64,000 bases of DNA from Micromonospora antibiotica. GTDB taxonomy: Bacteria > Actinomycetota > Actinomycetes > Mycobacteriales > Micromonosporaceae. How positions within the stretch are numbered: position 1 is the stretch's first letter; each line of letters begins with the position of its first letter. Positions 17,104 to 23,735 of this stretch are shown here, in pieces. The notes under the pieces were generated by a model. That model ran no database searches. It was given only the letters and a program-made list of their open reading frames with translations, and had not been told where the DNA came from. The position numbers were made by a program, and so were the translations under genes. The stretch covers positions 20,686 through 84,685 of the forward strand of contig NZ_JAGFWR010000027.1 in the NCBI RefSeq assembly GCF_017599305.1, read 5' to 3'.

Positions 17104-17973
17104 TCACTGGAGTTCGGTCGCCCCCGCCACCTGGGCGAGCCACTTCTGCTCCAGTTGCTTGAGCGTGCCGTCCCCGGAGAGCTCACCGACGGTCTTGCTG
17201 ACGCACAGGGTGATCGGGGAGTCCTTGTCCAGCAGCAGCCCGAACGCCTCCGGCGCACCCACCTGCGGCAGTTGGCCGACGATGGTGGCTTCGGGCAGCT
17301 CCGACCCGGTGATATAGAACGCGGTCGGCAGGTCGACCACCAGACCGTCGAGCTGACCGTTCTGCAGGGCCTTCTTGGCGTCGTCGTTGCTGTTGTAGAC
17401 CTGCGGCTTCACCGTCGGCTTGATCAGCGCGGTGATCGCCTGGTAGCTGGTGGTGCCCACCTGGGCGCCGAGCTTGGCGTTCTTGAGGTCCGCCACCGAC
17501 TTCTTCCCGGCGATCTTCGAGGACTTGAGCGCGATGACCGTCTGCCGCACCAGGTAGTACGGGGCGGAGAAGTCGACCGCCTGCTTGCGCTCCTCGGTGA
17601 TGGAGAACTGGTTGATGTCGAAGTCGAAGGTCTTCGGGCCGGGGGCGATGGCGGTGTCGAACTTGACCCGGGTCCAGGTGACGTCCCCCCGGGCGTAGCC
17701 GAGCTTCTCCGCCACCGCGTACGCGACGGCGGCCTCGAAGCCCTCGCCGGTGTCCGGTTTGTTGCCCTTGAACCATGGTTCGTACGCGGGTTCGTCGGTG
17801 GCGACGGTGAGCTTGCCCGGCGTCCGGGTCTTCAGGCTGTCCTTGGCGCAGGTGGCCGCCGTGGGGACGGCGTCGGGGGTGGGGGTCACTTCCTGGGGTG
17901 CGCATCCGGCCACCGCGACGAGCAGAACGGCGGCGGTGGCGGCGGCGCGGGCACGTGAGCTACTGCTGACCAT
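17104..17973 (-). CDS. Amino-acid ABC transporter, substrate-binding lipoprotein
   Basis: The 289-residue protein begins with a lipoprotein signal (VLLVAVAGC, acylated Cys 24) and continues with a periplasmic-binding-protein type 2 domain: LTVATDEPAYEPWF, GFEAAVAYAVAEKLGY and DFDINQFSITEERK. It captures the ligand outside the membrane for the permease and ATPase downstream. The start ATG at 17973 has a TATCCT -10 element 7 bases before it (17981-17986), so the mRNA may be leaderless. The divergent neighbour is hisE. Confidence 0.93.
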   Translation of the reverse strand: MVSSSSRARAAATAAVLLVAVAGCAPQEVTPTPDAVPTAATCAKDSLKTRTPGKLTVATDEPAYEPWFKGNKPDTGEGFEAAVAYAVAEKLGYARGDVTWTRVKFDTAIAPGPKTFDFDINQFSITEERKQAVDFSAPYYLVRQTVIALKSSKIAGKKSVADLKNAKLGAQVGTTSYQAITALIKPTVKPQVYNSNDDAKKALQNGQLDGLVVDLPTAFYITGSELPEATIVGQLPQVGAPEAFGLLLDKDSPITLCVSKTVGELSGDGTLKQLEQKWLAQVAGATELQ

Positions 17974-18211
17974 GGCCGCCAGGATAGAGAAGAGCGCCGA
18001 TCCCTCGAAGGGTGTCCCATCAGGTAGATGAGAGATCGATGTCCAAACGTGTCCGGTCCGTTGCCGGGGTGCCGTCCGGTCGTCCCGGCTGGGCCGGCAC
18101 GCCACCGGGCCGGCGGGCGCGTCCCAGCCTGCGGGAACCCGGCGTGGCCGGACGACTCGGCCGGACCCCGGAGCGCACGGCGTCGGGGGGCGGCTGGAAG
18201 AATCCGGTCCC

Positions 18212-18475
18212 GTGAAGACGTTCGAGGAGTTGTTCGCCGAGCTCCAGGCCAAGGCCGCCGCCGGCACGCCGGGCTCGGGCACGGTCGCCGCCCTGTCCAA
18301 GGGGGTGCACTTCGTCGGCAAGAAGGTCGTCGAGGAGGCGGCCGAGTCGTGGATGGCCGCCGAGCACGAGGGGCCGGAACGCACCGCCGAGGAGATCTCG
18401 CAACTGCTCTACCAGGTGCAGGTGCTGATGCTGGCCAGCGGTCTGGAGCTGAAGGACGTCTACCGACATCTGTGA
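18212..18475 (+). CDS. hisE: Phosphoribosyl-ATP pyrophosphatase
   Basis: HisE removes pyrophosphate from phosphoribosyl-ATP, the second step of histidine synthesis. The 87-residue all-helical protein has the MazG-like metal motif KKVVEEAAESWMAA and LLYQVQVLMLA. GTG 18212 is preceded by AAGAAT (18198-18203), a possible -10 with start-codon-proximal transcription. hisG, the first enzyme of the pathway, follows after 46 bases. Confidence 0.95.
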   Translation: MKTFEELFAELQAKAAAGTPGSGTVAALSKGVHFVGKKVVEEAAESWMAAEHEGPERTAEEISQLLYQVQVLMLASGLELKDVYRHL

Positions 18476-18521
18476 GTGCGCCCGCGTCGTTGATCTGATC
18501 CGATCGAAGGAGCACTCCGTC

Positions 18522-19367
18522 ATGCTGCGTGTCGCCGTACCCAACAAGGGCGCCCTGGCCGAGAAGGCCGCCCAGATGCTGCGCGAGGCGGGCTACCGCC
18601 AGCGCACCGACCCCAAGGACCTGGTCTGCCCGGACGAGGCCAACGACATCGAGTTCTTCTACCTGCGCCCGAAGGACATCGCCACCTACGTCGGCTCGGG
18701 TGACCTCGACGTCGGGATCACCGGCCGGGACCTGCTGATCGACTCCGGCGCCCCCGCCGAGGAGGTGGTCGACCTGGCCTTCGGCCGGGCCACCTTCCGC
18801 TTCGCCGCCCGCCCCCAGGACGTCGGTGACGTGCAGGAGTTGGGCGGGCACCGGATCGCCACCGCGTACCCGGGGCTGGTCGAGCGCTACCTGGCCGACC
18901 TGGGCGTCAAGGCCGACGTGATCCGGCTCGACGGCGCGGTGGAGAACGCCATCCGGCTCGGGGTCGCCGACGTCGTCGCCGACGTGGTGGAGACCGGCGC
19001 GACGCTGCGCCAGGCCGGGCTGGTGGTCTTCGGGGACCCGCTGCTGCGCTCCTCGGCGGTGCTGGTCCGCCGGGCCGGTGCGCCGGCCCACCCGCAGGCG
19101 GAGCAGTTGCTGCGTCGCCTGCACGGGGTGCTGGTGGCCCGCCGGTACGTGATGCTCGCCTACGACGTGCCGGCCGGTCTGCTCGACCGGGCCAGCGCCC
19201 TCACCCCGGGCATCGAGTCGCCGACGGTCTCCCCGCTGCACCGGGAGGGCTGGGTCGCCGTGCAGGCGATGGTGCTCCGCGACGACGTGCACCGGATCAT
19301 GGACGAGCTGTACGAGTTGGGCGCCCGCGCCATCCTGGTCACCAACATCCACGCCTGCCGCCTCTGA
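18522..19367 (+). CDS. hisG: ATP phosphoribosyltransferase, long form
   Basis: HisG catalyses the committed step of histidine synthesis, joining ATP and PRPP. The 281-residue length and the C-terminal regulatory domain (MDELYELGARAILVTNIHACRL, quoted in part as GARAILVTNIHACRL) indicate the hexameric, histidine-inhibited long form. MLRVAVPNKGAL and DVGITGRDLL are family blocks, and VADVVETGATLRQAGL is the PRPP-binding region. The AAGGAG ribosome-binding site precedes ATG 18522. Confidence 0.96.
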   Translation: MLRVAVPNKGALAEKAAQMLREAGYRQRTDPKDLVCPDEANDIEFFYLRPKDIATYVGSGDLDVGITGRDLLIDSGAPAEEVVDLAFGRATFRFAARPQDVGDVQELGGHRIATAYPGLVERYLADLGVKADVIRLDGAVENAIRLGVADVVADVVETGATLRQAGLVVFGDPLLRSSAVLVRRAGAPAHPQAEQLLRRLHGVLVARRYVMLAYDVPAGLLDRASALTPGIESPTVSPLHREGWVAVQAMVLRDDVHRIMDELYELGARAILVTNIHACRL

Positions 19368-19423
19368 TCCCGCCACCGGGTGGCGGCGCGGGGGTGGGCT
19401 GCGGCGGGTGGCAGACTGGAGCG

Positions 19424-19897
19424 GTGAGCGACACCGAGTTGATCCGCCTGAAGCCGCGCCGTATCCGGGTCGTCTGTTGGGCCTCGGCGATCGCCCTGCT
19501 GGTGGTCTTCAGCCTGGTGGCCACCTCGTTGACCGGGGCGACCGGCGAGGGCTACGGCACCTTTCAGCGCGGTGACCAGTTCGCCATGATCGGCCTCGGG
19601 GTGTTCGGCGCGCTGGGCATCCTGCTGTTCACCCGGCCCCGGGTCGAGGCGGACGCCCGGGGGGTGCGGGTGCGCAACATCCTCGGCTCGTACGAGTTGC
19701 CCTGGGAGGTGGTGCGGGGGGTGCGCTTCGACCGGGGTGCGCCGTGGGCCAGCCTGGAGCTGCACGACGACGACCTGCTGCCGATGGTGGCGCTCCAGGC
19801 CGCCGACAAGGAGATCGCGGTCGACGGGGTGCGCGCGTTGCGCCGGTTGCACCAGGCCCACCTGGCCCGCCTGGGCGGCGCCCCGACCCGGGGCTGA
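19424..19897 (+). CDS. Membrane protein with bacterial PH-like domain
   Basis: The 157-residue protein has two membrane helices (about residues 17-40 and 58-76) followed by a small beta-rich domain (RVEADARGVRVRNILGSYELPW, quoted in part as GVRVRNILGSYELPW) typical of actinobacterial PH-like membrane proteins often found after hisG. GTG 19424 is 6 bases after CAGACT (19412-19417), a possible leaderless start. Function unknown. Confidence 0.8.
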   Translation: MSDTELIRLKPRRIRVVCWASAIALLVVFSLVATSLTGATGEGYGTFQRGDQFAMIGLGVFGALGILLFTRPRVEADARGVRVRNILGSYELPWEVVRGVRFDRGAPWASLELHDDDLLPMVALQAADKEIAVDGVRALRRLHQAHLARLGGAPTRG

Positions 19898-19931
19898 GGA
19901 TTTTCCACCCCCACTGACCTGCGGGCCCGGT

Positions 19932-19961
19932 TTGGGGATGGCTGGGGCGGGGGTGTAGTGT
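19932..19961 (+). promoter_or_regulatory. Probable promoter of the infC-rpmI-rplT operon
   Basis: TTGGGG (19932-19937), an 18-base spacer and TAGTGT (19956-19961) form a reasonable vegetative promoter. It would start transcription near 19968, leaving a leader of about 258 bases before infC. Confidence 0.5.
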
Positions 19962-19967
19962 TTCGGA

Positions 19968-20225
19968 GTCGACCAGACTGCCTCCGCCTCCGGCGGTCAG
20001 GCGGTCCCGAAGCGGAGCGCCTGCTCCCACCCGAGTCGCCCCAGTCGGTGGCCGGGTCCGGTCACCGGTTCCGGGCATGTCCCGGTGCCGGATGCGCGAT
20101 CATGTGATCGTGCCGACCGGTCGAGCGGGCCCTGGCATGTGCCGGGGCCTTCTGCTTTCCGAGTCGTCCCCACCCGGGGGCCGCGCGGAGTCGGCCACAC
20201 AGCAGACTCGACTCGAGGAGGCCCC
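19968..20225 (+). promoter_or_regulatory. Structured leader of the infC operon
   Basis: This gene-free 328-base interval (19898-20225) holds the promoter and a leader with three consecutive hairpins: 20065-20091, 20094-20113 and 20128-20149. Each has CATGT at its apex. The third is followed by TTCTGCTTT and resembles a terminator, so attenuation of initiation-factor and ribosomal-protein synthesis is likely. Such leaders are known before infC-rpmI-rplT in other bacteria, where L20 binds, but I cannot assign this one to a named family. Confidence 0.6.
20128..20158 (+). terminator. Attenuator-like hairpin in the infC leader
   Basis: GGCCCTGGC pairs with GCCGGGGCC (one T-G wobble) around an ATGT loop, followed by TTCTGCTTT. 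It lies about 70 bases before the infC start inside the leader, so it can only matter for this operon if readthrough is regulated. Confidence 0.6.
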
Positions 20226-20894
20226 ATCAGCGTCGAACCACGCGTGAACGAGCAGATCCGGGCACGTGAGGTCCGACTGGTCGGCCCTGAGGGTGAGCAG
20301 GTGGGCATCGTCCCGCTGGAGCGCGCCCTGCAGCTGGCCGCGGACGTCGACCTGGACCTGGTCGAGGTTGCGCCGATGGCGCGCCCGCCGGTGTGCAAGC
20401 TCATGGACTTCGGCAAGTTCAAGTACGAGAGCGCACTCAAGGCGCGCGAAGCGCGGCGTAACCAGCAGCAGACCGTCATCAAGGAGATGAAGCTCCGGCC
20501 GAAGATCGACCCGCACGACTACGAGACCAAGAAGGGTCACGTGGTGCGGTTCCTCAAGGCGGGCGACAAGGTCAAGGTGACGATCATGTTCCGTGGTCGG
20601 GAGCAGAGCCGCCCGGAGCTGGGTTACCGGCTCCTGCGCCGGCTCGAGTCCGAGATCACGGACCTGGGATACGTCGAGGCCGCTCCGAAGCAGGACGGTC
20701 GGAACATGATCATGGTCCTCGCGCCGCACCGGGCCGTGAAGGCCTCCGCGGTCGCCGCCACGGCGTCCCGCACCGGCCCCCGGGACCGGACCGCGGACGA
20801 GTCCGCGTCGCCGGCAGACGGCGAGGCCCCGGCGGCCGGCGAGACCGCAGCAGCCGGCGAGACCGGCCCGACCGCTGACACCAGCGGCCAGTAA
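20226..20894 (+). CDS. infC: Translation initiation factor IF-3, with an ATC start codon
   Basis: IF-3 binds the 30S subunit and checks start-codon choice. Family homology begins at ISVEPRVNEQIRA, where the first codon is ATC at 20226; GAGGAGG lies at 20215-20221, 4 bases before it. The next standard start, GTG 20244, is 22 bases from that site. A non-AUG start is the classic autoregulatory device of infC (AUU in E. coli). Core motifs are KLMDFGKFKYE and GREQSRPELG. The 222-residue protein ends in an Ala/Gly/Glu-rich tail of ~45 residues. Confidence 0.9.
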   Translation: MSVEPRVNEQIRAREVRLVGPEGEQVGIVPLERALQLAADVDLDLVEVAPMARPPVCKLMDFGKFKYESALKAREARRNQQQTVIKEMKLRPKIDPHDYETKKGHVVRFLKAGDKVKVTIMFRGREQSRPELGYRLLRRLESEITDLGYVEAAPKQDGRNMIMVLAPHRAVKASAVAATASRTGPRDRTADESASPADGEAPAAGETAAAGETGPTADTSGQ

Positions 20895-20913
20895 CAGGGA
20901 GAAGACGTTCCAC

Positions 20914-21108
20914 ATGCCGAAGATGAAGAGCCACACGGGTATGGGCAAGCGGGTCAAGGTGACCGGCAAGGGCAAGATCGTCGCCCAGCAGGCCGGCCTT
21001 CGCCACAACCTGGAGAAGAAGCCGTCCACCCAGACCCGGCGGCTGACCGGCACGGTCGAGCTGGCCAAGTCCGACGTCAAGCGCATCAAGAAGCTGCTCG
21101 GCCGCTGA
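20914..21108 (+). CDS. rpmI: 50S ribosomal protein L35
   Basis: The 64-residue basic protein begins MPKMKSHTGMGKRVKVTG and ends VKRIKKLLGR, the typical L35 sequence. It starts 19 bases after infC and is followed by rplT, the conserved infC-rpmI-rplT order. Confidence 0.97.
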   Translation: MPKMKSHTGMGKRVKVTGKGKIVAQQAGLRHNLEKKPSTQTRRLTGTVELAKSDVKRIKKLLGR

Positions 21109-21140
21109 CGCGCGCCACCTTTACCTAACAAGGAGTTGAG

Positions 21141-21533
21141 ATGGCACGCGTCAAGCGGGCTGTGAACGCCCAGAAGAAGCGTCGTACCCTGCTGGAGACC
21201 GCGAGTGGTTACCGCGGTCAGCGCTCCCGGCTGTACCGCAAGGCCAAGGAGCAGGTGCTGCACTCGATGCAGTACGCCTACCGGGACCGTCGTGACCGCA
21301 AGGGCGACTTCCGGCAGCTCTGGATCCAGCGCATCAACGCTGGCGCCCGGGCCAACGGCATGACCTACAACCGGCTCATCCAGGGCCTGCGCCTGGCCGG
21401 CATCGAGGTCGACCGCAAGATCCTGGCCGACCTGGCCGTCCACGACGCCGCGGCGTTCGCCGCGATCGTCGAGCTGGCCCGGGCCGCCGTGACGGCCGAG
21501 GGCACCGGTGGCGCCGCGGCCCAGGCCGCCTGA
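21141..21533 (+). CDS. rplT: 50S ribosomal protein L20
   Basis: L20 is an early assembly protein of the large subunit and, in several bacteria, a repressor of its own operon. The 130-residue sequence has MARVKRAVNAQKKRRTLLE and WIQRINAGARANGMTYNRL (in part). A clear AAGGAG site precedes ATG 21141. The C-terminus carries a short Ala/Gly tail. Confidence 0.97.
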   Translation: MARVKRAVNAQKKRRTLLETASGYRGQRSRLYRKAKEQVLHSMQYAYRDRRDRKGDFRQLWIQRINAGARANGMTYNRLIQGLRLAGIEVDRKILADLAVHDAAAFAAIVELARAAVTAEGTGGAAAQAA

Positions 21534-21564
21534 CCCACCCCGGCAGCAGATCGAGGCGTCTCCC

Positions 21565-22404
21565 ATGCAGTCACCAGCGCGCGGGAGGCGCCTCGACGCC
21601 GTCGCCGGCCCGTTCACCCCGCGTACCCCCAGGGTGGTCGCCGCCCGGCGGCTGCACCGGCGGCGGGACCGCGACGCGGCGGGCCGCTTCCTCGCCGAGG
21701 GGCCGCAGGCGGTCCGTGAGGCGCTCGACCGCACCGGCACGGTCGTGGAACTCTTCGGCACGCCGACCGCCCTGGACCGGCACGCCGACCTGGCGTCCCG
21801 GGCCGCCCACGCCGACCTGCCGGTCTCCGAGGTCACCGACGAGGCCCTGGCGGCGCTGACCGAGACCGTCGCCCCGCAGGGACTGGTCGCCGTCTGCCGG
21901 CACCTCGACGTGCCGCTCGCGACCGCCCTGGCGCGCGGACCACGCCTGGTCGCGGTGCTCGCCGGCATCCGTGACCCGGGCAACGCCGGGACCGTGCTGC
22001 GCACCGCCGACGCGGCCGGCGCGGGCGCGGTGGTCTTCGCCGGTGACACCGTCGACCCCTACAACGGCAAGTGCGTGCGGGCCTCCGCCGGCAGCCTCTT
22101 CCACGTCGACGTGGTCCGCGCCGCCGACCCCGGGGCCGTGGTCGACGCGCTGCGGGCCGCCGGGCTGGCGGTCCTCGCCACCACCGGGTACGGCGACAGC
22201 GACCTCGACGACCTCGTCGACCACGGCCGGCTCGCCGCCCCCACCGCCTGGCTGTTCGGGGCCGAGGCGCACGGTCTGCCTGAGGAGTTGACCGCCGTCG
22301 CTGACGCCCGGGTCCGGGTGCCGCTGCACGGGCGGGCGGAGAGCCTGAACCTGGCTGCGGCTGCCGCCGTCTGCCTGTACGCTTCAGCCCGAGCACTGCG
22401 CTGA
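21565..22404 (+). CDS. TrmH/SpoU-family RNA 2'-O-methyltransferase
   Basis: The 279-residue enzyme has an N-terminal substrate-binding domain (RFLAEGPQAVREAL) and the knotted SPOUT methylase with its three motifs: RDPGNAGTVLRTADAAGA, FGAEAHGLP and PLHGRAESLNLAAAAAV. It should methylate ribose in rRNA or tRNA with SAM. Genes of this family commonly sit between rplT and pheS. ATG 21565 was chosen because homology starts shortly after it; upstream codons overlap rplT. Confidence 0.92.
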   Translation: MQSPARGRRLDAVAGPFTPRTPRVVAARRLHRRRDRDAAGRFLAEGPQAVREALDRTGTVVELFGTPTALDRHADLASRAAHADLPVSEVTDEALAALTETVAPQGLVAVCRHLDVPLATALARGPRLVAVLAGIRDPGNAGTVLRTADAAGAGAVVFAGDTVDPYNGKCVRASAGSLFHVDVVRAADPGAVVDALRAAGLAVLATTGYGDSDLDDLVDHGRLAAPTAWLFGAEAHGLPEELTAVADARVRVPLHGRAESLNLAAAAAVCLYASARALR

Positions 22405-22473
22405 CCCCGGTCGGCGCACACCCAGCAGGGGAGTCGGTCACGTGCGGAACGCGCCACGGCGTTCGTTTACCCA

Positions 22474-22493
22474 GCCCGCCGGTGTCGGCGGGC
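22474..22493. terminator. Hairpin between the methylase gene and pheS
   Basis: GCCCGCCG and CGGCGGGC pair perfectly around a GTGT loop, 70 bases after the methylase stop. There is no T-run, as is usual for actinomycete terminators. It lies upstream of the pheS promoter. Confidence 0.5.
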
Positions 22494-22557
22494 GGCGGGC
22501 CTGACACTTCCCCGCGCGCAACTCCCACCGGCGGGCTGCGGCGAAGCCGCGCGTCCG

Positions 22558-22563
22558 TAGACT
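22558..22563 (+). promoter_or_regulatory. -10 element of pheST
   Basis: TAGACT lies about 53 bases upstream of the pheS start, in front of a GC-rich region. The leader would be about 45 bases, too short for a T-box; I also see no T-box core. Confidence 0.5.
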
Positions 22564-22615
22564 CGCCTAGCCGCCCGGGAGGGTCGGCGCCGCCGTGAGG
22601 GAGTGCCCGTACGCC

Positions 22616-23695
22616 ATGAGCTACCGCAACGATCCGTACGACCCGAAGCAGGTCGCCCTGCTCGACCCGGCCGCCCTGGCCGAGGCGGTGGCCGACGCCG
22701 AGAAGGCGTTCACCGCCGCCACCGACCCCGACGCGTTGACCGCGCTGCGCCCCGCGCACCTCGGTGACCGGTCCCCGGTGTCGCTGGCCCGCCGGGAGAT
22801 CGGCGCGCTGCCGCCGGCCGCGAAGTCCGACGCCGGCAAGCGGGTCAACGAGGCCCGCCGGGCGATCGAGTCCGCGTACGCGGCCCGCGCCGAGGTGCTC
22901 GACCGGGAGCAGGCCGCCCGGGTGCTGGTCGAGGAGCGGGTCGACGTGACCCTGCCGTACGACCGGCGGCCCCGGGGCGCACGCCACCCGCTGTCGACCC
23001 TGATGGAGCAGATCAGCGACCTGTTCGTCGGGATGGGCTACGAGGTGGCCGAGGGTCCCGAGGTCGAGTTGGAGTGGACCAACTTCGACGCGTTGAACAT
23101 CCCCGCCGACCATCCGGCGCGTGGGCTGATGGACACCTTCCACATCGCACCGCCGGCCGGCGCGGACGCCTCCGGCCTGGTGCTGCGCACCCACACCTCG
23201 CCGGTGCAGGCGCGCACCATGCTGACCCGCAAGCCCCCCATCTACGTGGTGGTGCCCGGCCGGGTCTACCGCACCGACGAGTTGGACGCCACCCACGCTC
23301 CCGTCTTCCACCAGGTCGAGGGCCTGGTGGTGGACCGGGGCATCACGATGGCGCACCTGCGTGGCACCCTCGACCACTTCGCCCGGGCCATGTTCGGCGC
23401 GGGGGCGAAGACCCGGTGGCGTCCGCACTACTTCCCGTTCACCGAGCCGTCGGGGGAGTTCGACGTGTGGTTCCCCGAGCACCGCGACGGCCCGCGCTGG
23501 GTCGAGTGGGGCGGCTGCGGCATGGTCAACCCGAGGGTGCTGCGGGCCTGCGGCATCGACCCGGAGATCTACTCCGGGTTCGCGTTCGGCATGGGCATCG
23601 ACCGGACGGTGATGTTCCGGCACGGGGTCAGCGACATGCGGGACATGGCCGAGGGCGACGTGCGGTTCACCCGCGCGTTCGGGGCCGGGGCGTAG
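22616..23695 (+). CDS. pheS: Phenylalanyl-tRNA synthetase alpha subunit
   Basis: PheS is the catalytic class II subunit of the alpha2-beta2 enzyme. The N-terminal coiled coil spans residues ~10-100. Motif 2 region is GRVYRTDELDATHAPVFHQ and motif 3 is GFAFGMGIDRTVMFRHG. ATG 22616 (359 residues) gives the expected MSYRNDPYDPKQVALLDP; an in-frame GTG at 22595 with a GGGAGGG site is the alternative. pheT follows after 40 bases. Confidence 0.96.
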   Translation: MSYRNDPYDPKQVALLDPAALAEAVADAEKAFTAATDPDALTALRPAHLGDRSPVSLARREIGALPPAAKSDAGKRVNEARRAIESAYAARAEVLDREQAARVLVEERVDVTLPYDRRPRGARHPLSTLMEQISDLFVGMGYEVAEGPEVELEWTNFDALNIPADHPARGLMDTFHIAPPAGADASGLVLRTHTSPVQARTMLTRKPPIYVVVPGRVYRTDELDATHAPVFHQVEGLVVDRGITMAHLRGTLDHFARAMFGAGAKTRWRPHYFPFTEPSGEFDVWFPEHRDGPRWVEWGGCGMVNPRVLRACGIDPEIYSGFAFGMGIDRTVMFRHGVSDMRDMAEGDVRFTRAFGAGA

Positions 23696-23735
23696 GGCGA
23701 TGCGGGTACGAGTCACGGAGACGGTGGTCTGAGTC

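Noticed and set aside
22405..22615. A T-box or other amino-acid riboswitch before pheS
   Set aside because: No T-box core is seen and the predicted leader is only about 45 bases.
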